Of a stretch of 30,305 bases of DNA, positions 24,194-30,305 are shown piece by piece (the stretch's first letter is position 1; each line of letters starts with the position of its first letter). The translations under genes and the position numbers were made by a program. This DNA is from JAGLSB01 sp023135955. Its GTDB lineage: Bacteria > Bacteroidota > Bacteroidia > Bacteroidales > GCA-2748055. The notes below the pieces were generated by a model, which ran no database searches, was not told the DNA's origin, and saw only the letters and a program-made list of their open reading frames with translations. The stretch is taken from positions 1-30,305 of the forward strand of contig DAOVIO010000029.1 in NCBI GenBank assembly GCA_030673645.1, given 5' to 3'.

Positions 24194-25709
24194 ATTTACT
24201 TCTTGCTCTCTTAAAAAGAATATTCTTCCATGCTTTCCAGAAGTATTTCCAATCAGTTCTAAATGGTTTTTTTGAATATTCAGAAAGATATTTTAATTCT
24301 GAAGCTTGTATTTCTTCTAAAGTTTTTGGAAGATCTGCATAAAAAGGAGGTATAAGGCCCGGCTTATTTTTGATTCGTTTTTCTTTTAACTCATCATCAT
24401 AAAGATCATAATAATGTTTACTTATAGGACGGACCCCCACAAGCTTCAAATCACCTTTCAGAAGGTTGAAAAGCATTGGTAATTCATCTAACCAAAACAT
24501 TCTGAAAAACTTCCCAAGAGTGGAAATCCTAAAATCATTCTTAAATTTCCCTCCTCTATCAAGGCTATTCAATTGATAGATGTAATCTTGAAGATATTCT
24601 GAATAGGGATGCATAGTCCGCAATTTATACACCTTAATTAACTTACCATCTTTCCCAATCCGCTTAAGTTTCACAAATGGACCATAAGATGGGTTCATAT
24701 CATAAACCGGCTCAGAGATCTTCTTTACTACAAAGTAAAAGTAATTATGAATGTCTTTTTCATCTACGATCTCATACCCACATGAATAAAGCCTTCCCAG
24801 AGTTTCTGCCTTTGTTAAAACCCTATTGTTCCCTCGAGTAAGAAGAAAATATATACTTTTTGTTAGGATAAATTTCGGGAAGACTCTTTTAAGAATAAAA
24901 TCAAAAGTATACATTATCCAATTCAATCCTGGCGGGAATTTCTTGAGTATCCTGCTCTTTCTTTGATTTTTTGTTTCAACACATCCTGTATAAAATCCTC
25001 CCATGGGAATTTTCCGATTAATACTTTCAAAAAACTTATTAATGTATTGAAGATCATTAGTTCTTTTTAGATTAATAATTTTCTCAAAATAATTATCAGG
25101 TTGAAACTCAATATTAAAACGAGTTGCAGTTGATACGGTAAGAATTTTAGGTTCATCAAAAGTATTGTGCAAGGAAATAAAATCCAGAGCTTCCTGCCCA
25201 CACTCCAACATTATGGCATTTCTAATTGATTCATTTGAAAGGGATTCTTTCCGAAAATCAGTAGCTTTATGAGCCTTAACAAGGTCAGCTCTACTAGGAG
25301 CAGGATTAATTAAATCGGTCTTCCCATTTATCGTATGAATAAGAAAGAAATAAAAATTACTAATAATAATCTCTGCAATTGCAGCTATGCCCACAGTCCC
25401 GAATAATATTAATCGAGAGTATCCAGAAATATTAAAGGCAATTACAAAAACAGAAACAATTGATAGAGCTGCAAGATCTGAAATAATGATGCGATTAATC
25501 AGTCTAAGCAATGTATGCTTCTTCATAAAGCGGTATTTACCAAAATAAATGGAAGCAAAAGCCCAGGAAAAAAATAATAATCCAAAACCTGCGAAATACC
25601 GGGGAGTCAGGTAATTTAATGACCCCGGTTTATATAAGACCATGGACATGAATGCCATCATCAGAATTATCTGATCTATGAGAAGTATAGTAAGGGCTCT
25701 TCTATTCAT
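24192..25709 (-). CDS. Membrane-bound bacterial sugar transferase (polyprenyl-phosphate phosphoglycosyltransferase family)
   Basis: 505 residues. Four hydrophobic helices occupy about residues 5-140. A cytoplasmic middle part (about 150-340, with GGFYTGCVETKNQRKSRILKK and AETLGRLYSCGYEIVDEKDI) precedes the catalytic Bac_transf region (about 345-490): LKRIGKDGKLIKVYKLRTMHPYS, RISTLGKFFRMFWLDELPMLFN and GDLKLVGVRPIS. The Asp-Glu pair in WLDELPML matches the catalytic dyad of monotopic phosphoglycosyltransferases such as PglC. The usual KR-D-x-x-S re-entrant start is not evident. It probably loads the first sugar-phosphate onto undecaprenyl phosphate for a surface glycan. It lies 109 bp downstream of the histidine kinase gene on the same strand. 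Confidence 0.88.
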   Translation of the reverse strand: MNRRALTILLIDQIILMMAFMSMVLYKPGSLNYLTPRYFAGFGLLFFSWAFASIYFGKYRFMKKHTLLRLINRIIISDLAALSIVSVFVIAFNISGYSRLILFGTVGIAAIAEIIISNFYFFLIHTINGKTDLINPAPSRADLVKAHKATDFRKESLSNESIRNAIMLECGQEALDFISLHNTFDEPKILTVSTATRFNIEFQPDNYFEKIINLKRTNDLQYINKFFESINRKIPMGGFYTGCVETKNQRKSRILKKFPPGLNWIMYTFDFILKRVFPKFILTKSIYFLLTRGNNRVLTKAETLGRLYSCGYEIVDEKDIHNYFYFVVKKISEPVYDMNPSYGPFVKLKRIGKDGKLIKVYKLRTMHPYSEYLQDYIYQLNSLDRGGKFKNDFRISTLGKFFRMFWLDELPMLFNLLKGDLKLVGVRPISKHYYDLYDDELKEKRIKNKPGLIPPFYADLPKTLEEIQASELKYLSEYSKKPFRTDWKYFWKAWKNILFKRARSK

Positions 25710-25728
25710 AATTCAACTTGTGTTAAAG

Positions 25729-25736
25729 TAAAGTTA
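25729..25736 (-). promoter_or_regulatory. Possible -7 box (TAACTTTA, minus strand) of the sugar transferase gene
   Basis: The minus strand reads TAACTTTA, one base from TAnnTTTG, 19 bp before the ATG whose first base is 25709. It suggests a separate transcript from the histidine kinase. Confidence 0.35.
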
Positions 25737-25818
25737 AAAAAAATAGTGAGAAGAATAGAATAAATCCAGGGGAATATATTTTCTTGAATTTTTAAACCTT
25801 CATGTTCTGGATTCTTAA

Positions 25819-26859
25819 TCAGGCCTTTTTCAATGTAAAAACAAATGAGCTTCCTTTTCCAAGCTTTGAGCGTACATTAATAGTCTGATGATGCGCTTCA
25901 ATCACATGCTTAGCAATAGATAACCCAAGCCCTGTACCACCTTCATCACGACTCCTTGATTTATCAGACCGAAAGAATCTCTCAAATATTCTAGGAATAT
26001 CTTTTTCGGAAATTCCAATTCCTGTATCCGTGACATCCACTAAAATATTTTGTCCCATATCCATAAACGACACGGTTGTTTTCCCTTTCTCCTTTCCATA
26101 ACTTATAGAGTTTACCAAAAGATTATTAAGAACCTCCAGTATCCGCTTTCTATCGCCCAGGACATATATTGCCTTATTATAGCCAGAGCCTAAATTCAAC
26201 GAAATATTATGCTGATTGGCTCTTATTTCAAGGGCTTCCAGAACCTCTTCTGTCAATTTTAAAATATTAAATTTTTCAATGCTTAACTTCAGCTCACCAG
26301 ATTCAAGGCGAGAAATTGATTCCAGATCCTCCACTATGGAAATCATCCTGTTAATACTTTTCTCGGTCCTCTTTAAGTAAAGCTTATTGATTTTATTATC
26401 CTCCAATCCCCCCTCAAGAAGTGTTAAAATATATCCTTGAATATTAAATATTGGAGTTTTTAACTCATGAGAAACATTACCTAAAAAATCTTTGCGATAT
26501 TTCTCAATTTGTTTAAGTTTCTTTATTTCATGAGTCTTTGTGTTTGCCCAATCTTCAACTTCCTTGTTTACAGCCGAAATCATATCTTTTTTTTCAATTC
26601 GCTTTTTCAACTCTTTTTGACTCAAGGAATGTTCATGTATGCTTTTATATATAGGTTGTATCTTTTCAAAAATAAAATTGTTAAATATCTGGAATATTAT
26701 GAGGTAGATTAAAATAAAGAAGACAACAACAGCAAGTATAATAAGTACCCACAACTTATCTGTTTGAAAAAAATTAAGAATAAAAATTGTTCCGCCAAAC
26801 ATAGAGGTTGCTAATATGGCAATATATAAAGCGAGTTCGCGAGGTGAAGATGATCTCAT
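25819..26859 (-). CDS. PhoR-like sensor histidine kinase, no adjacent response regulator
   Basis: 346 residues from ATG at 26859 (MRSSSPRELALYI). A longer frame reaching to 26937 is unlikely because a TATTTTTG -7 box lies at 26877-26884, inside it. Two N-terminal membrane helices (about 10-30 and 38-63) have only a short periplasmic loop between them, then a coiled linker (about 75-120) with no HAMP or PAS domain. The HisKA box is FLGNVSHELKTP (phospho-acceptor His131); the ATPase domain has VLNNLLVNSISYG, DVTDTGIGISEKD, RFFRSDKSRSRDEGGTGLGLSIAKHV. Histidine autophosphorylation and transfer to an unlinked regulator are expected. The next genes on either side are not regulators. Confidence 0.92.
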   Translation of the reverse strand: MRSSSPRELALYIAILATSMFGGTIFILNFFQTDKLWVLIILAVVVFFILIYLIIFQIFNNFIFEKIQPIYKSIHEHSLSQKELKKRIEKKDMISAVNKEVEDWANTKTHEIKKLKQIEKYRKDFLGNVSHELKTPIFNIQGYILTLLEGGLEDNKINKLYLKRTEKSINRMISIVEDLESISRLESGELKLSIEKFNILKLTEEVLEALEIRANQHNISLNLGSGYNKAIYVLGDRKRILEVLNNLLVNSISYGKEKGKTTVSFMDMGQNILVDVTDTGIGISEKDIPRIFERFFRSDKSRSRDEGGTGLGLSIAKHVIEAHHQTINVRSKLGKGSSFVFTLKKA

Positions 26860-26876
26860 ATTTCTAATATATACAT

Positions 26877-26884
26877 CAAAAATA
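26877..26884 (-). promoter_or_regulatory. Predicted -7 box (TATTTTTG, minus strand) of the histidine kinase
   Basis: The minus strand reads TATTTTTG, matching TAnnTTTG, 17 bp before the ATG at 26859. It decides the kinase start. Confidence 0.55.
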
Positions 26885-26983
26885 AGAAATATTAAACTTT
26901 CTTCATTAATTTCAAAATTATACTGCACTACAAACAATACAATTATTACAAATCAATCCTTTATGATAAACGTGAAGGCAGGT

Positions 26984-27301
26984 TTACTCAAGCATCTGGT
27001 TAAGAGCACCTTTTAACTCGGTAAGCTTATCATCCAATACAGATGTATCCTTTAGAAACTTATACTTCTTTGCCAATTGAAGGTAAGTTTCCAATACAGA
27101 AACAGAGGATAATATCGGATAAATTTTAGATTTTTCGATTTCCCCAGGCCTGTTGAAGTCAGCCGTTATAGAAATAGCCGTTTTTCTGATTTTATCACTA
27201 AGATTTTTTGCATCTCCTGCTTTAAACTTATTTGTTGCGGCATATACCTCCGAAACATAATAAACAAGCTTGTTCCAATTCTGATAATAATTGTTTTCCA
27301 T
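26984..27301 (-). CDS. Four-helix-bundle protein, unknown function
   Basis: 105 residues, predicted all-helical. The pattern VYYVSEVYAATNKF...LSDKIRKTAISITADF...LSSVSVLETYLQLAKKYKFL resembles the four-helix-bundle family first described as encoded in 23S rRNA intervening sequences (Q-x-R-RAA-x-SI ... ExxxxLxxAxxLGYL), but it is divergent, so the assignment is tentative. No rRNA is nearby. No molecular function is known for the family. Nothing couples it clearly to its neighbours, which lie more than 120 bp away on either side. Confidence 0.65.
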   Translation of the reverse strand: MENNYYQNWNKLVYYVSEVYAATNKFKAGDAKNLSDKIRKTAISITADFNRPGEIEKSKIYPILSSVSVLETYLQLAKKYKFLKDTSVLDDKLTELKGALNQMLE

Positions 27302-27451
27302 TAGAGTAATAGATGGGTTTATACTCCTTAATGGAAAAACAACATGAAAAAACGGTGTCAGATTCTAATTATTTTAAAAAAAATAGGCCAAAGGAATTTG
27401 AAAAATATTAGAAAATTTGTAATGCGCTCTTTATAAGCTATCTAAAGACTA

Positions 27452-27883
27452 CTATGCATTTCTCTCCCATATAAGTTTTTTCCCAAAACCCAGTCGATTA
27501 TCGGTCATTTTAATATAATCGACTTCCAGAACCCATAATTTGGTCTTCATTAATACGGCATAGGGAAATCTTTTCAGGTATCTGCTTCTTGATTTTTTTG
27601 ATAAATCTCCATCAGGAAGAGATAATGTACCAGTAAATTGAATGCCTCTGATTTTGCCCACAGTCTCTGTTTCCAAAACAACACTTCCTGCTACCGCGTT
27701 CCCTTCAGATAAATCCTGAATGTGCTTTGTTTTCTCATCAGAAGTAAATACAAAAGCGGCCTCCTCGTCCAGCCAGACATAAAAACAGTTTGCGCACCAT
27801 GGCTGATTCTCAGAACAGGTTGCCAAAGTCAAAACATGATGTTTATGTAAAAAATCAGAAATACGGGAGTTTGGAATGGTCAT
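27452..27883 (-). CDS. YhbP/UPF0306-like pyridoxamine-phosphate-oxidase-fold protein
   Basis: 143 residues from ATG 27883; a TTG at 27898 is a weaker alternative. It has the split-barrel FMN-binding fold of the PNPOx family, with the YhbP-type features HHVLTLATCSENQPWCANCFYVW, FVFTSDEKTKHIQ, VAGSVVLETETVGKIRGIQFTGTL and the C-terminal KMTDNRLGFGKKLIWER. FMN or related flavin binding is likely; the reaction is unknown. It starts 20 bp after the riboflavin synthase stop, so the two are probably co-transcribed, which fits a flavin-dependent role but does not prove it. Confidence 0.85.
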   Translation of the reverse strand: MTIPNSRISDFLHKHHVLTLATCSENQPWCANCFYVWLDEEAAFVFTSDEKTKHIQDLSEGNAVAGSVVLETETVGKIRGIQFTGTLSLPDGDLSKKSRSRYLKRFPYAVLMKTKLWVLEVDYIKMTDNRLGFGKKLIWERNA

Positions 27884-27903
27884 TGCTTCGAATATCAATG
27901 ATA

Positions 27904-28503
27904 TTAATTCCCCTGTTGCTGTTTGAGGATTTTAGCAATATATTTCCCAATAATATCAAACTCAATATTTACAACACTACCGGATTTAAACTGATGAAAA
28001 TTTGTCATCTCATAAGTGAAAGGTATAATTGCAACCTCAAAAGAACGATCTTTTGAATTTACAACTGTCAGACTAACTCCGTTAACAGATACCGATCCCT
28101 TCTCAACTGTTATATAATCATCCTGTGTTGGCTCATATTCAAACTTAAAATACCAACTACCATCTGCCTCTCTCACTTCAGTACAAATTGCCGTTTGGTC
28201 CACATGACCCTGTACAATATGACCGTCCAACCTGCCATTAAGACTTGTGCTTCTTTCCAGATTAACTTTATCCCCCACTTCAAGATCACCCAGATTGGAT
28301 TTTTCAAGGGTCTCCTTTATTGCTGTAACAGTATAAGATTGAGTGTCTTTTTTTACAACCGTTAAACATACTCCATTATGAGAAATACTTTGATCAATTT
28401 GTAAATCATTTACAAAACTACACTCCATTGAAATGTGTAGATTCTCCTTTTCCTTCTCAATTTTAACAACTTTTGCAGCTTCTTCTACTATTCCTGAAAA
28501 CAT
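27904..28503 (-). CDS. ribE: Riboflavin synthase, alpha chain
   Basis: 199 residues, the usual length. It begins MFSGIVEE and has the two internally repeated lumazine-binding halves: SISHNGVCLTVV in the first and GSVSVNGVSLTVV in the second, plus GHIVQGHVDQTA at the domain junction. The homotrimer dismutates two 6,7-dimethyl-8-ribityllumazine molecules into riboflavin. No rib neighbours and no FMN riboswitch are seen upstream; the divergent neighbour is ileS, with a 182-bp shared upstream region. The downstream flavoprotein-like gene is likely in the same transcript. Confidence 0.96.
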   Translation of the reverse strand: MFSGIVEEAAKVVKIEKEKENLHISMECSFVNDLQIDQSISHNGVCLTVVKKDTQSYTVTAIKETLEKSNLGDLEVGDKVNLERSTSLNGRLDGHIVQGHVDQTAICTEVREADGSWYFKFEYEPTQDDYITVEKGSVSVNGVSLTVVNSKDRSFEVAIIPFTYEMTNFHQFKSGSVVNIEFDIIGKYIAKILKQQQGN

Positions 28504-28639
28504 ATCTTTTTTTTTGCGAATTTAGGAAAGATTTTGTTCACGGAAAAATGAATTCTATTTAAAAAAATGATGCGGAATTAATTCATTCAATATTGATCAT
28601 CAGAAATATATTAGCTCTTCCGGTTTTAATGAATTTTGC

Positions 28640-28647
28640 TAACTTTG
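28640..28647 (+). promoter_or_regulatory. Predicted -7 box (TAACTTTG) of ileS
   Basis: TAACTTTG fits TAnnTTTG, 38 bp before the ATG at 28686. Its first seven bases lie within an 8-bp inverted repeat, CTAACTTT (28639-28646) and AAAGTTAG (28672-28679), 25 nt apart. The leader is too short for a T-box. Confidence 0.5.
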
Positions 28648-28685
28648 CAAATTCATTTATAACAGCTTAATAAAGTTAGGTTTTC

Positions 28686-30305
28686 ATGAGTACTAAATTC
28701 CCTGAATATAAAGATCTTAATCTTTCTGAAGTTAATAAGGACATCCTGAAAAAATGGAAGCAGGAAAAGGCATTTGAGAAGAGTCTTTCAACCAGAAATG
28801 GCGATAAAAATTTTGTTTTTTTTGAAGGACCACCATCTGCAAATGGCAAACCAGGAATTCATCACGTAATGGCACGAACCATAAAGGATGTAATTTGTCG
28901 CTTCAAAACGCTTGATGGATATCGGGTAGATAGAAAAGCAGGTTGGGACACTCACGGACTTCCAGTTGAACTTGCTGTTGAGAAAATGGAAGGGATTACA
29001 AAAGACGATATTGGGGAAGGGAAGAAAATATCGATCGAGGAATACAATAAGAAATGTCGGCAAGAGGTAATGAAATATACCCGTGAATGGGAAGACCTTA
29101 CCGATAAGATGGGATATTGGATCAATATGGAGGATCCATACATTACCTATGATAATAGGTATATTGAAACTTTGTGGTGGTTGCTAAAAGAATTCTTTGA
29201 GAAAAATCTACTTTATAAAGGTTATACAATTCAACCTTATTCCCCTGCAGCAGGAACAGGCCTCAGCACACATGAACTAAATCAGCCGGGATGTTACAAG
29301 GATGTTACAGATACAACCACAGTAGCACAATTTAAGATAATTCAAAATAAGACTTCTGAATTTCTATTTAATGATGTTGACACAGATTTATTTATTCTGG
29401 CCTGGACAACTACACCTTGGACCCTGCCTTCTAATACTGCACTCGCAGTAGGAAAGGAAATTTCTTATGTAAAGATTAAAACTTTTAATCCTTATACCTC
29501 CAGGGTCATTACAGTTATTCTCGCAAAAGATTTACAATCGAAATATTTCCCTGAAAAGAATTCAGATCTGAATTTAGAAGATTATAAAGAAAAAGATAAG
29601 AATATTCCCTTCAAAGTAATTGGCGAGTATAAGGGACGAGAACTGAAAAACGTTCAATACGAACAACTACTTAAATGGGTAAATCCGGGCGATGGTGCTT
29701 TTCGGGTTGTAATTGGTGATTTCGTTACTACCGAAGATGGAACCGGTATTGTTCACACTGCACCTACTTTTGGTGCAGACGATTATAGAGTAGCACTTCA
29801 AAATGATGTTCCGCCTTTACTTGTTATTGATAAGGAAGGTAAAAAACAACCTCTCGTTGACAAAAAAGGAAGGTTTTATAAAATAGCAGATCTGGATGAA
29901 AAATTTGCTGCAGAATTTGTAAATAATGATGCTTATACTGAATTTTCAGGTCGATATGTAAAAAATGAATATGAAGAAAATATTGAAAAAGATACACCTT
30001 CTACCGATGTTGACATTGCAGTTCATCTTAAACTGAATAATAAAGCATTTCGTATAGAAAAATATGTCCATAATTATCCGCATTGCTGGAGAACTGATAA
30101 GCCTGTTTTGTATTATCCTTTAGATTCCTGGTTCATTAAAACTACCGCCATGAAGGATAAAATGATTGAGCTAAACAAAACAATCAACTGGAAACCGGAA
30201 TCGACAGGTACCGGTCGTTTTGGAAAATGGCTTGAAAATCTTGTCGATTGGAATTTGTCCAGATCAAGATACTGGGGAACACCACTACCTATTTGGGTTT
30301 CGGAA
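28686..30305 (+). CDS. ileS: Isoleucyl-tRNA synthetase, eukaryote-like type 2 (3' partial)
   Basis: The first 540 codons are in the window; the gene runs on past the right end. ATG at 28686 begins STKFPEYKDLNLSEVNK. The class I Rossmann start has FEGPPSANGKPGIHHVMARTIKDV, and GWDTHGLPVE follows. The CP1 editing domain (about residues 200-400) has LAWTTTPWTLPSNTALAVG and GIVHTAPTFGADDY, and the second active-site half has WNLSRSRYWGTPLPIW. The class I signature, normally HxGH, is G57-I-H-H here (GxHH), the swapped variant found in some type 2 enzymes. It charges tRNA-Ile with isoleucine in the cytoplasm. The gene has no T-box and is divergent from ribE. KMSKS and anticodon domains lie beyond the window. 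Confidence 0.97.
   Translation, partial: MSTKFPEYKDLNLSEVNKDILKKWKQEKAFEKSLSTRNGDKNFVFFEGPPSANGKPGIHHVMARTIKDVICRFKTLDGYRVDRKAGWDTHGLPVELAVEKMEGITKDDIGEGKKISIEEYNKKCRQEVMKYTREWEDLTDKMGYWINMEDPYITYDNRYIETLWWLLKEFFEKNLLYKGYTIQPYSPAAGTGLSTHELNQPGCYKDVTDTTTVAQFKIIQNKTSEFLFNDVDTDLFILAWTTTPWTLPSNTALAVGKEISYVKIKTFNPYTSRVITVILAKDLQSKYFPEKNSDLNLEDYKEKDKNIPFKVIGEYKGRELKNVQYEQLLKWVNPGDGAFRVVIGDFVTTEDGTGIVHTAPTFGADDYRVALQNDVPPLLVIDKEGKKQPLVDKKGRFYKIADLDEKFAAEFVNNDAYTEFSGRYVKNEYEENIEKDTPSTDVDIAVHLKLNNKAFRIEKYVHNYPHCWRTDKPVLYYPLDSWFIKTTAMKDKMIELNKTINWKPESTGTGRFGKWLENLVDWNLSRSRYWGTPLPIWVSE

Noticed and set aside
26860..26937. N-terminal extension of the histidine kinase
   Set aside because: It contains a TATTTTTG promoter box, and MRSSSPREL at 26859 leads directly into the first membrane helix.
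28648..28685. T-box or other leader regulating ileS
   Set aside because: The leader is only about 38 nt, far too short for a T-box, and no antiterminator structure is visible.
27899..28685. FMN riboswitch for the riboflavin synthase gene
   Set aside because: The 182-bp region upstream of ribE shows none of the conserved RFN-element segments.

Overview
The window is about 30 kb of an AT-rich chromosome from a member of the Bacteroidota, most likely class Bacteroidia. Four things point there: a C-terminal type IX secretion (T9SS) sorting domain on a PKD/SprB-repeat surface protein; a periplasmic 'two-component propeller' sensor; short leaders with a TAnnTTTG -7 box in front of many genes; and the mutL - rhomboid - rhomboid - endonuclease/exonuclease/phosphatase gene order. 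No phage, insertion sequence, CRISPR array, tRNA or rRNA is visible. Both ends cut a gene: the surface protein at the left (its start is missing) and ileS at the right (its end is missing).

Layout. 1-2791: secreted PKD/SprB adhesin-like protein. 2792-3153: gene-free, GC-richer mosaic of short repeats. 3154-6414: propeller sensor with a PP2C/SpoIIE phosphatase output. 6429-7825: a small membrane protein and a voltage-gated K+ channel with a zinc ribbon. 7954-12826: a probable operon of a small membrane protein, mutL, two rhomboid proteases and a membrane-anchored EEP-fold phosphatase/nuclease. 12841-14444 (minus): thioredoxin-like protein and a dihydroorotate-dehydrogenase-like flavoprotein. 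14445-14829: gene-free, holding a 25-bp tandem repeat. 14830-15312: SPOR lipoprotein. 15347-18219 (minus): two different phosphofructokinases, both with residues typical of pyrophosphate-dependent enzymes. 18391-21592: zur-like regulator, yidD and znuA-znuC-znuB, a zinc-uptake operon. 21680-24184: dapD, a GT4 glycosyltransferase and a Sua5/YrdC protein. 24192-28503 (minus): sugar transferase, histidine kinase, four-helix-bundle protein, YhbP-like flavoprotein and riboflavin synthase. 28686 to the end: ileS.

The genes are mostly core housekeeping and envelope functions: zinc homeostasis, lysine/diaminopimelate synthesis, mismatch repair, glycolysis, riboflavin, tRNA modification and charging. 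I found no convincing novel multi-gene system. The points most worth a second look are: the GxHH active-site variant of the isoleucyl-tRNA synthetase, which implies strong mupirocin resistance; the paired PPi-type phosphofructokinases; a dihydroorotate-dehydrogenase-like protein without the catalytic cysteine motif; the K+ channel zinc ribbon; and two unexplained intergenic repeat arrays. Several start codons were moved downstream because an otherwise possible start lies in or upstream of a -7 box, or is a TTG just ahead of an ATG.
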